This document shows, in pieces, positions 49,652-64,000 of a DNA stretch of 64,000 nt. Under the pieces are notes generated by a model, which saw only the letters and a list, made by a program, of their open reading frames with translations, was not told the DNA's origin and ran no database searches. Source of the stretch: Apostichopus japonicus. Taxonomy: Eukaryota; Echinodermata; Holothuroidea; Aspidochirotida; Stichopodidae. The position numbers and the translations under genes are program-made. Within the stretch, counting starts at the first letter, position 1. Each line of letters opens with the position of its first letter. The stretch covers positions 8,152,001 to 8,216,000 of the forward strand of contig NC_092579.1 of the NCBI RefSeq assembly GCF_037975245.1. The letters are read 5' to 3'.

Positions 49652-50903
49652 AGGAATTGTCTGGTGGAAGATTTTGATACTTTGTCTTTGTAGTTATTAT
49701 TTTTCTCTTTCTAACCATGTAAAAATTGTCCCCATTCGACGTTTTCTTCTTGTAGAAATCTGGTTTTCAAATTCACCAGTTTCTCACCAAAAGTACCGTT
49801 TGTTCGAACGCTTCAATATGGTGATTGACGTAGTGCTTGCAGATAGGCAAAACAGGCGACTTGAAGTTAGCACTCCCAATTCCGCAGCAAATAAACTCAC
49901 GTGTAAGCACATTGGATTGCCTCATATATATAACGTACATACTCGCGAACGTATATACTACGGTGCTCAGTTGGTGTACTTGTATAGCGTTACACATAGT
50001 ACACTCACACTCAAACCACAGTTCATTAACTGTTCTTCGAAATCGCTGAAATAAAATTCACGGATCAAATTAACAGTAAAAGGAAACTTGTAAAGTATTC
50101 GTTAAACCGAAAGATTAACTTGGCGGAATCGATGTCATCGCAGAACTGTCCGATTGTAAACGTTAGAGTATCCTATACACGCGAACATTCTTCGCGCTGG
50201 AGCTGGATACCGCGATGTATAAACAACGAAGAGCCTGCTGTTAAAACTTATCTTGTGTTACACAAAGACCACGAAACCACCGATCTACTACATATATGGC
50301 GGCTTAAGGAGTTTTTTAAATCATGTCTAATTTATAAGAAATTTCACCGGAAATTATTATAGAAATTGATCGAATCGTTGTCAGAGCAGAATGTAGCACT
50401 GAGAAGCTTAGGCTTCGCAGAACTGTCCGATTGTCAACGTTTGAGTATAGCCTACATGCGAACATTTTTCGCGTTGGAGCTGGATAGCGCGATGTATAGC
50501 CCGAACAACTCAGAGTCTGCTGTTAAAATTTACCTTGTGTTACACAAAGACCACGGAACCAACGATCAAGTACATGGCGGCTTAAGGAGTTTTTGAAAAC
50601 ATATCTAATTTTTAAGAAATTTCACCGGAAATTAAGGAAGAAATTTATCTGTATACAAACGCTGTTTTTGTTGTGATTACCGTATAGGTACTGTGCGGAG
50701 GGTGGGTTATGACGCAATCTGCTATGGCAGAGCTGACGTCACGTATTGTACTGTTCAAATCATATTTGAAATGTCTATCGATAACGATTAAAAAATCGTT
50801 TCTCTGTCAAACGCAACATTAGCGTTCTCATACTTTGACAACATGTTTGGAAAATTATTTACTACTTTTTAAGGTAACTTCTTTGGGCCACCAGACAATC
50901 CTT
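49652..50903. mobile_element. TTAA-flanked nonautonomous DNA transposon
   Basis: TTAA stands at both edges (49648-49651 and 50904-50907). The inverted termini are AGGAATTGTCTGGTGG and CCACCAGACAATCCTT. A TTAA target is used by piggyBac and Kolobok transposons. No transposase frame is visible. The interior contains two ~225-bp repeats (listed separately). Confidence 0.8.
50137..50636 (+). repeat. Two direct repeats ~278 bp apart within the TTAA element
   Basis: Starting at CGCAGAACTGTCCGATTGT (50139 and 50417), both share GGAGCTGGATA, TTACACAAAGACCACG, GGCGGCTTAAGGAGTTTTT and AAATTTCACCGGAAATTA. Confidence 0.85.
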
Positions 50904-50934
50904 TTAAGTGCGTCAATTATAAGCCCACCATGCT

Positions 50935-51685
50935 ACAGTATCTTGGTCATGATTAGGGCAATGTACAGTAACATAATTGTCCAGCAAAATCTAAGGCCAT
51001 ATATGATACATACATGCACAGTAGGCTAAGAAGTTAAGCTGACCTACTTGAAATCTAATTTCTCTGGCAGTTGGTATTAATTTGTAGCTCAAACTACAGA
51101 CCAGTTTACCCTTGACCCAATGCTAAGGTAGTGTTAGGACTTGGACTATGGCCCTAGGCTACAGCCGAACGTAGGCTAGGCCTTACAAGTTTTAGGCTAG
51201 AAGCTAGTCTAGACTATAGTATTGAAATATGGGTATGAACAAATAACGTGAAGCTGTATGCAACAACGTTACAATATCAACGTTATTAATATCACCAAAC
51301 TTTATTGACTAATCTCATGGACCTTACCTGAAGTTGTTGGTGAGACGTTTTCGTTTTAACGGTACTTTTTTAAGAAAAAGTCAACAAGGAAAGAACCTGG
51401 GCACGAAAACCAAACTACCCGGCGAACGACTGACCCGATCTCAAGCCCAGTCCCCTTGCATCGAGAGGAAACAGATACTACACATCATCTTATATTAGCC
51501 GAAACTGTTATTGGGTTGCATGCAATGCAGCCGACGGGTATGCTTTAGCGTTGGCCATGGCGTATACAGTGTACACAGTGTAGAGCGTATACACTGAATA
51601 CAGGCTACTGCCGCTGTCAAGAAAACTACGGATGCCTGTACGTCAGGTCAACTTATATACCAACTGGGGGATATACTTTGAGAGC
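50935..51685. other. Gene-free, possible minus-strand 5' exon
   Basis: AGGCCTA-like words cluster at 51125-51215. On the minus strand CAACAACTTCAG is followed by GTAAGG at 51327, a good splice donor, and the DNA beyond it (51330-51600) is less AT-rich, like a 5' exon and promoter. No coding frame supports a gene. Confidence 0.3.
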
Positions 51686-51854
51686 AAGACTTAGGTTTAC
51701 CGTAAGGGTTTGACCAATTGGATTTTTCCTTGCCAAATGACCCAAAAAGTAGGTAGCAACTTATAACGACTGATATGCAGTCCTAGTACCATAAGGTATA
51801 CTGATGTAAAATTTCAAGTTGATCCAATCATTTCACCTCAGGTAAACCTAAGCA
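51686..51854. repeat. Short MITE-like unit with CTTAGGTTTACC ends
   Basis: ACTTAGGTTTACC at the left and GGTAAACCTAAG at the right are inverted, 170 bp apart. The same arms form the palindrome at 30615-30675. A (TA)n tract follows closely in this case and precedes it in the other. Confidence 0.6.
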
Positions 51855-51891
51855 CCAACTTGGAGAAGTAAACGTAAATACCAATCCAGTG

Positions 51892-51892
<1 letters not shown>

Positions 51893-51948
<56 letters not shown>
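51893..51948. repeat. (TA)n microsatellite
   Basis: Pure TA repeat of about 28 units. Confidence 0.95.
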
Positions 51949-51949
<1 letters not shown>

Positions 51950-53077
51950 CAACGTGAAGAATACCAACCAGAATAAATAGAAAATGTGCATAAAACGATA
52001 AAAGGAGGCTAAAATAAAGTTTAAAAAAAACAATCATTCCTGTTTATATTTGATTAGAACGATTCGTACAATAAAAAACTATAATTACACATATACAATA
52101 CAGAAATATAAAAAAAGGATCCTGGTGTAAATCTCCCAAGTTACGTTAAACTCGAGCGAAAGCAATAATTTTTTGGCTAAAAATAAGGATATGCATATTT
52201 GTGTTTCGGTTGTTTTTGTTCTGATCTCATTATTACTCATATGTTGACAGAAACGCATAAGAGTCAAATTATATCAATTAACCCACGTGAAAATGAGGTT
52301 TAAATAAGTCCAGAATTATGCCTAGCTAACCACCGACGCAATGTTAGAGCAAACATAAACATAAAGAATGTATACACCACTAGCATGCATGCATGGACAA
52401 AATCCGAATTTGTATCAAAAGTTCTCAGTTAGATGCCTCTTACATCAAACCCATCGTTTAGCTGAAACAAAATGTGTTGCATACTAGTGTGTATAATAAC
52501 CTGAGGGATGGGGGGGGGTGGAGGGGTGAAATGCACGTGGTAACACAATGCCATGAATTGATTTACCATTTCGGGGGTCGCATGGTAAAGAAAAAAAGTA
52601 TATATGTGTATATTATTGTTATCGCAAACAGGAAGCCGATCGATATCAAACTTTGGCTAGTGGATGTATAGCCTATACCTGGGTATTGGACTTCTAGCCA
52701 CCGTGAGTGATGACGTCATAACGTCCGCCGTCAAAGCTCAAATAGCCACATCGTGCGATGAGATATGCAAGGCTAGAAGGATTGCAAATCATATTCATAT
52801 TACTATTATCTTAAAGCAGTTATTTGGGTTGGTTTTGAAACTTTCCCGAAACCATTTGTTATTATAAGATCGCACTCACAATGTAGTTCTATACTAAATG
52901 AAGAAACCTAAAATGTTTGAAAATCTATGACATTAATTTGTAATGTGCTTTTCTGGCGAGGATAGGCTGAGAATCCAAAGTAGTATCACTAAATTATTCG
53001 CTGTTGTGTTGGTACGGTGGGAAATTTATGGTCGTCTAACGTTGCATCATTTCCAAGCTTCTTAGTGGAATGTTGCT
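51950..53077. other. Gene-free stretch upstream of the SINE
   Basis: No supported exon. The missing N-terminal exon of the downstream receptor gene may lie here. A candidate donor (CCACC then GTGAGT) at about 52702 has an in-frame stop nearby. Confidence 0.35.
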
Positions 53078-53079
53078 CG

Positions 53080-53320
53080 TGGAGTGTTAGCTCAGTGGTT
53101 AACGCCGGTGCCTTCCAATCATAAGGTCCCCGGTTCGAGTGACTCCAAGATTAATGTATGTCGTCCAGTTACAGAGTTGTTGACAATTGACAATTCATAA
53201 TCACGGACGTTAAATATGAAAGTAAGAGACTGATTTCGGTCAGCTTGCGGCTTTGATAAGCCAACGAGGCTTCTTCGCGAGCTCCTGCTTGCAGGGAGGG
53301 TCTAAAATAAAAATAAAACA
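53080..53320 (+). mobile_element. tRNA-derived SINE
   Basis: The head resembles a tRNA gene: an A box within TTAGCTCAGTGGTTAACG (about 53087-53104) and a B box GGTTCGAGT (53132-53140) at normal spacing. It continues into about 150 bp of unrelated body and ends in an A-rich tail (CTAAAATAAAAATAAAAC). The head lacks a closed acceptor stem, so it is not a functional tRNA. It sits about 40 bp upstream of the first supported receptor exon. Confidence 0.75.
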
Positions 53321-53360
53321 AAAAGGTGCAAGCGGTTATACGTTTGGATTCTCTCAACAG

Positions 53361-54933
53361 GTGTCACGCGATGGAACCATAAAGGAAGCGGTCTTCTCTC
53401 CATGGGGATGATAACCATTTTTCTCTCAGCAAGTTTCTACGACAACATTTTGAACATGGAAAAAATGTGGGGTCATTCTGAAGAAATCATCAACTTAATC
53501 AATAAACTGTGTTTGCTGACGCTTCTTGCGTCATACTTTTTGGTGGCGCTGTTATCAAAACTTCGAAGTCATATGAAAGGGGATGTTCCTTGCCTTGCGT
53601 GGGCGACAACTTGGAACGTGAGATATCTCATTAAAAGAGCTCAACTTTTGGATTTACCTAGTAAAGGTTAGTTTATTTCCATTGTCTACAAAAAAAGAAA
53701 GAAAGATTTCTCAGATATACAGAAAAGTCAATAAAGGTTTTTTCTTCTTTTCGTACACGCAATTAAAGTATGTACACGTAATGAACACTAGAAAAAAATA
53801 TGTTTTTAATATTACACGACAGCAACCATGAGAGGAAAAAAAAACAACCCGGAAGAAAATTCCAAGAATTTCATGTTAAATATGCCTATTTATTTTTTAT
53901 ATATTTAAATCTCGTATCAGCTAATCTGAACATTGATAATTTTCGAGTAATATATGAATGAAAACCCCTGACTTACAATGTAAATGTACAAATATTTAGG
54001 CTTTAAACTTTGAGGTTATGGATGGAGTACTCAACACGTGACTTTAAATATAATATCAATCATAAAAAATGTTCTAGTATTACACGGATAGGTAAATTTT
54101 CCGGTATTTAAATTTCTTGTTTTTTTCTCACATTTTTCCATCGGTCTCTTTGAAATGACTTTCCTTTATTTTTATTTTCTTCCAAAGGAATGCCTGGTAA
54201 ATATTTTCTCTTCCTCTGTATGCTATGGCCGTTCTTAAACTCTTGTTACCGGGCCATCATTTATTTCTACCTAAGCGAGTGTGACTTTGACAGTCACGTG
54301 GTGACGACTGCCCTCTTTGGAATTATTATGATGGAGACTTGGGGACTGTTCGTGTACCTCATCTACTTCATCCGGGTATCATTCCAGAGGCAGTTTTCTC
54401 TCATCCTAGTGTACCTCCGGGATTTCGAGGGTCACATTGATCGTTGCCGAGGGGCGATTCTATGTGCATTTGCAGATTATAACCTATTTAAAACTTTCTG
54501 TAACGGATATTTCTTGCTAACCTTCCCCGTGGTCGTCATTGGAGTGACGTCACACATCACATGGCAGTACTTACTTTATCAAGTTTGTGCGACGGACTCG
54601 CCGATCATGAAAACTCAAAATTTTCTCCGATGGTTAGGACTGTCCGAGATATCGATGGCGCTCTTCTTATATATCTTCGCAAGTGGTGGCATGAGTGTCA
54701 ACTACCTTGGCCTACAGTTACATTCGAACGTTTTGAAGTTAAAATCAGCAGCGCATGCTCTCTTTTGGGATGAAATTGTGCAAGTCGTCGATACGACGAA
54801 CAGAGGGTCTCAATTATTGTACCTAAGCGTATTTTTCTCAACTGTTGGTATCTTTATGTCGCTTCAATTTAATAATCAAGATGTCACGTATATGAATGCG
54901 CGGTATAACACAACAAATATGACGATTTGCTGA
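53361..54933 (+). CDS. Gustatory-receptor-like 7TM protein (insect-type chemoreceptor superfamily), partial
   Basis: Two exons join in phase: 53361-53666 (acceptor CTCAACAG, donor GTTAGT, phase 1) and 54188-54933 (acceptor CCAAAG, stop TGA). They read through LPSK-GMPGKYFLF. The visible product is 349 residues with seven hydrophobic segments: around GMITIFLSASF, CLLTLLASYFLVALL, FLFLCMLWPFLNSC, TTALFGIIMMETWGLFVYL, GYFLLTFPVVVIGV, EISMALFLYIFASGG and LLYLSVFFSTVGIFMSLQF. The last ends SLQF close to the C terminus, like the T-Y-hhhhh-Q-F motif in TM7 of gustatory and GRL receptors. The tail NARYNTTNMTIC has potential N-glycosylation sites, but the family places the C terminus outside, so this is compatible. 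The N-terminal exon, expected because the first visible exon starts in phase 1, was not found. The ligand is unknown. Confidence 0.7.
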
Positions 54934-60535
<5,602 letters not shown>

Positions 60536-61689
60536 TGTCTGATGCCGGTAAATCTGATCTAGTTTCGAATGAGGTGCAACAGAAGTGTTAGACACCACCA
60601 TCGATCCCAGAAAATACACACACAGCTTGCCACCGTCGGTAATTAGACACCAGTGTACAGTCAATACATGCAGCTACGGTCAATACCCACAACACATTGT
60701 ACATATAGCAGTGATGGACATCTCAGGTACAGATAAAAGATAACAAGGGGTATCACGTTTCATTACCGTCTGCATTTTGTAGCGACAAGAAAAAAATTCA
60801 CTTGCAAGCAACGGAAAGTTACCTTTTTTCAGAGGGCGGCACGTGGTTTGGGGCTAGTCTTCAATGCCTTTATCGTTTACATGTGTTTATCATCACCTAT
60901 ATTTAATTACTGATGATATGACAGTTTTCCACAAATTCAACTTGCTCAAGTCTCTAATATTTTTTTGTTTAATCAATTAGTTCAACGACATTATTCAATG
61001 TGAGTTCAATGTTCTAAGGTATGATTATAATGCAATGTCATTAATTACTATGTTAGTGATCATTAAAGATTATCATCTAATTTACTGTAAATTTAGTAGA
61101 GTATAATTTATTAGCTTGGGACTATCCAAGTTCATAATATGATGCAGAACGTAGGTCGAAGCCTTGTTTTAAATTCCAGAATATGTTTTAATGCCATCAT
61201 CATTGTTATGATTTTTTTTTAAGTCCCTTTGTTTTTATATAACTGTACTTTCCACACAAGGAAGCTGCGTGTCATATAAATTAGTTTGGGATTTTAAGTG
61301 AACAATACAGAAATAACATTACGAAATCGGTATACATGCCTTGTGTCATTTGTGATGTACATATCTCTCTCATTCGTTTGTAATAACAAAGTAATCATTC
61401 ACACTGAGTTTTTACTTTATATTGTCAAAGTTTAGGAACTTAGCCTTCCATGTGTACGGTATATGCACTGATTGACAGTAAACTACGGTATACTATATAT
61501 GGGTTCATGAGTGGGGCTGGGAATTTATTGGAATATCAGTAAATCTATAACTGATATTCCGATAATCAATACATATTTCCTCTGCTTATACGTTCAAGCA
61601 ATGTCGTCTGCGCATAAAGTGTGATGCATATACTGTAGTTGTATTATACGTATATGGTAGGCCCTGTGGGACAAATATACTATATTATA

Positions 61690-61900
61690 TACGAGTATTA
61701 ATTCGAATATATTACGTGTATTAAATCGAATATAATCACATATATATTACTAGCCAATCAGAAGTCTGATTTATATGGCTGTATTAATTCGAAATTATAC
61801 GTGTCTAAGATCGAATATATACACGTATAAATTCGAATATATATACGTATTAATCCGAATACAAACACGTATTAATTCGAAAATATGCGCGTTTTAATTC

Positions 61901-61905
<5 letters not shown>
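61690..61905 (+). repeat. Tandem TTCGAA minisatellite, copy 2
   Basis: It has the same unit order as 25960-26175 with a few substitutions, then expands into (TA)n. Confidence 0.8.

Positions 61906-61940
<35 letters not shown>
61903..61940. repeat. (TA)n on the left flank of the Penelope-like insertion
   Basis: Pure TA repeat abutting the retroelement's 3' end (the element is on -). Confidence 0.85.
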
Positions 61941-61943
<3 letters not shown>

Positions 61944-62062
61944 AATAACGGAAAAACTGTTAAACAACTATGCTGCATTTAGAGAAAGGCTGGATCTCGA
62001 GTGAGATACAATAATTGAATTAGGTAAGTGATTGGAAGTAAAACAGCCAATGTTTGGTTTTT

Positions 62063-62096
62063 GCAGAGCTTTCGAGCAAAACTAGCTCTTCTTCAG
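62063..62096 (-). ncRNA. Hammerhead-ribozyme-like motif in the Penelope-like 3' region
   Basis: On the minus strand CTGAAGA fits the CUGANGA core. It is followed by a GAGC/GCTC stem and then GAAA. An extra A precedes the stem, and a clear stem III and cleavage site are not evident, so this is probably a relic. Penelope-like elements are known to carry hammerhead motifs. Confidence 0.3.
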
Positions 62097-62243
62097 TGCA
62101 TGATCACCGAAAGTGACAAGGAGTAGCAGGAATTGAAACTCTTTTATAGAGGAGATGTCGGCATGGTTGTAAGGGCAAAGCGACTTACTGATTTCTGCTG
62201 AATTTTTAGAAATTCGGATTATTTTAATCCGCGTCGGATTATT

Positions 62244-62797
62244 TTAATCCGATTCCGTCGTAATTGTAAAGGAATTGTTTTGGTTTATCTGGGACGGCAA
62301 ATCGTTTCTGATGTTTAAACCGAATGGTGCCGTGGTCTTTAGGTTTAGTTCCCAGAAATTTTCTTTCGCTCTCCTAGATTTATCTGTCCAAGAATCGTTC
62401 TGGTCAATGGCAATAACACGCAAATTCTCAATTGAATGATTTTGGAGATTGAAGTGATTTGCAACAGGTTGGTAGATCTTTTTTGTTTTGATCGCCGATC
62501 TATGTTGTGTCATTCTCATTCTAAGAGTGTTTTTTGACTCTCCAATGTATTGTAAGTAACAAATATTGCAGTAGATGAGGTTAATGACATTTTTGGGAAG
62601 GCAGTTAATTTTGTGCCGAATTTGGAACGTGCGTTTGGTTTGGTTGCTCTGAAAGGCCCCGGTCGAATCGACAAGTAAGCACGTTTTGCAATTTTGTGTA
62701 CAGGGCGATGATCCTGTAGTTTCTGTTATGCTTTCCCCTAATGGGGTGTCATCCCGAAAGGATGCCCGAACTAAGATATCCCGTAGGTTGCTGGGTC

Positions 62798-62798
<1 letters not shown>
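62244..62798 (-). pseudogene. Penelope-like ORF fragment with GIY-YIG endonuclease
   Basis: The frame opens at the truncation point with NLRDILVRASF. It then has a Cys-containing linker (SPCTQNCKTCLLVD) and TKRTFQIRHKINC before the GIY-YIG module: NLIYCNICYLQYIGES, NTLRMRMTQHRSAI, VANHFNLQNHSI and the C-terminal ELNLKTTAPFGLNIRND. The stop is TAA at 62244. The fragment is open throughout, about 185 codons. The family nicks DNA for target-primed reverse transcription, but this copy cannot act alone. Confidence 0.8.

Positions 62799-62799
<1 letters not shown>

Positions 62800-62840
<41 letters not shown>
62800..62840. repeat. (TA)n on the right flank of the Penelope-like insertion
   Basis: Pure TA repeat, then TTCCATATATTAAGG as in copy 1. 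Confidence 0.9.
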
Positions 62841-62842
<2 letters not shown>

Positions 62843-63106
62843 CATATATTAAGGATGCATGTTTGTATGCATTTGTATGTGTGTGGGTGGGTGCCGCTGT
62901 TTAAACAGCTGCGTGAGCTGTGTTTAAGATAAAACTGTAAGTTACTGGTGCCCGTGTCGGGACAGGGACGCGATGTGATTGTGTATGTGATATGCAGGTA
63001 AGGGTAGGGGTGGGTGAGAGGGGAAGGGAAGGGACGCCTGTGAAGTGGGTTAGACCATAATTTAAGATTTGTGTTCAATGTTTTTTGTGTGTCGCTTTGT
63101 TAGACA

Positions 63107-63476
63107 CAGTGGCGTAGGAAGGTACTTTTGAGTGGGGGGGCTGAAGACTGATGGCCGGCCTGGGGGAGGGGTCTAAGGGGAGGGGGTGTCCCCCTCCCCT
63201 TTGGAATTTTTTGCATTTCCAGGTGGCCTCAGATGCAATTTGGTGCAATATAGCACACTTCAACACCCACTCCATTTTGTAAACTTAATTTTGTATTTTC
63301 ACCTGGCCTAAGATGCAATTTGGTGCTCCAAATGAGATTTTTTTTCTCATTTGGAAATGAAAAAGGGGTTTTCTGACTTGCGAACTGGGGGGGGGGGGGC
63401 GGAATGATACTTCCGCCCCTCCACATTTTTCACTGGGGGCTGGCGCCCCCCCAGCCCCCCGGTTCCTACGCCCTTG
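63107..63476. mobile_element. hAT-type MITE, in duplicated copy 2
   Basis: It begins CAGTGGCGTAGG and ends CCTACGCCCTTG, flanked by exact GTTAGACA repeats (63099-63106 and 63477-63484). It is orthologous to the insertion at 26465, differing by small changes and homopolymer lengths. Confidence 0.85.
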
Positions 63477-64000
63477 GTTAGACAGACGTCACGTTGTCGG
63501 ATTTGGGCTTAGAAAGATAGAACAAATAATTTAATAGGATTAGCTGTTCTGTGATGGATTGTCTATTGTGGCAGCGTTGTGATAGATATTTGGGTAGTCT
63601 TGTAGCTCCTCGGTAAAATGAACATGTACGGTGAAATGAACAGGGCCTTTAGGGACAAAGTACATGATATCTTGAATTATACGATATAAGAGGAGAGGAT
63701 GGATCTTGGAAACAGTTTATGTCACCGGGCCCCTTTTTTGCATTATTTATATTTCCTGTGCAGACAACTACCTGACTATATATGTTACATGTTATGAAAA
63801 TGAGGAACAGTTTCCTTATCCCATGTTCCCCTTTGCCTTCTGTTATCTATAGAGCCCCCTCATTGATCACAGTCCCTGCTCTGTAGCCCTCTTGCCCCGC
63901 CCGCCCCGCCCCCCATCTCGTCAGGCTTGGTATAAAAGACGCCCAAGACTGCCCCAAACCCAAACGCCCACTATATACGCCGGATATTATCTCAGTGTGT

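Larger units (their letters stand above)
49081..50932 (+). mobile_element. MITE with AATTGACGCAC inverted ends, interrupted by a second element
   Basis: The left end AAGGCTTCATAATTGACGCA and the right end GTGCGTCAATTATAAGCC are inverted. Without the inner insertion it would be about 600 bp. Its left 400 bp match the dispersed repeat at 31542. A second internal AATTGACGCACC follows the left end at 49112. Confidence 0.6.
61941..62799 (-). mobile_element. 5'-truncated Penelope-like retroelement
   Basis: It is absent from copy 1, where a single short (TA)n occupies the site, and is bounded by TA repeats on both sides. On - it holds the 3' part of a Penelope-type ORF with a GIY-YIG endonuclease, then an untranslated 3' region with a hammerhead-like motif. 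The reverse transcriptase is missing, as is usual for truncated copies. It inserted after the segment was duplicated. Confidence 0.85.
60536..64000 (+). repeat. Duplicated segment, copy 2 (runs off the window)
   Basis: It matches 24807-27370 in the same order and orientation, interrupted at its TA repeat by an 860-bp Penelope-like insertion (61941-62799). Differences are scattered substitutions and small indels. The left boundary is sharp at about 60536. It contains the same MITE and the same TATAAAAGA sequence (about 63932). Confidence 0.9.

Noticed and set aside
31010-51600. One large minus-strand gene from a possible 5' exon at 51.3 kb down to 31 kb
   Set aside because: Only a donor-like site and promoter-like composition were seen; no coding exon in between could be supported.
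53081-53155. A tRNA gene
   Set aside because: A and B boxes are present, but there is no closed acceptor stem and the sequence runs into a SINE body with an A-rich tail.

Overview
The window reads as a stretch of nuclear genome from an invertebrate animal. It is AT-rich, its genes are split by GT/AG introns, and most of the DNA is transposon remnants, microsatellites and homopolymer runs. A tektin, an SLC16-like transporter and an insect-type (gustatory-receptor-like) 7TM receptor occur together. With the abundance of AGGCCTA-type words and MITEs, this best fits an invertebrate deuterostome, perhaps an echinoderm such as a sea cucumber. That placement is inference and has not been tested by any search.

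Layout. 0.7-2.4 kb: a hAT-like element. 2.56-7.84 kb: a complete-looking mobile element with inverted ends full of short iterated motifs, carrying a SAMD3-like gene on +. 10.4-23.9 kb: a complete six-exon monocarboxylate-transporter-like gene on -; all phases join to a 453-residue protein. Its fourth intron holds a second iteron element (13.88-17.53 kb) with a frameshifted SAMD3-like gene, and its first intron holds a foldback element and a hAT MITE. 24.8-27.4 kb: copy 1 of a segment that recurs at 60.5-64.0 kb. 27.6 kb: first coding exon of an unrecognised gene. 28.4-35 kb: microsatellites and dispersed repeats. 35.7-38.3 kb: a tandem duplication interrupted by a hAT insertion with an exact 8-bp target duplication. 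41.8-44.25 kb: a two-MITE composite with an informative target-site pattern. 44.4-45.3 kb: a 12-bp minisatellite between inverted repeats. 49.1-50.9 kb: a TTAA-flanked element nested in another MITE. 53.1-54.9 kb: a tRNA-derived SINE followed by a gustatory-receptor-like gene. 57.4-59.2 kb: the C-terminal half of a tektin gene on -. 60.5-64.0 kb: copy 2 of the duplicated segment, with a 5'-truncated Penelope-like retroelement inserted at its TA repeat.

The genes do not form a pathway; they are independent loci separated by repeats. The most original signals are the SAM-protein-bearing iteron elements, whose inverted-repeat motif is iterated through both ends, and the composite hAT structure, whose inner and outer 8-bp flanks suggest transposition out of a circular or tandemly repeated template.
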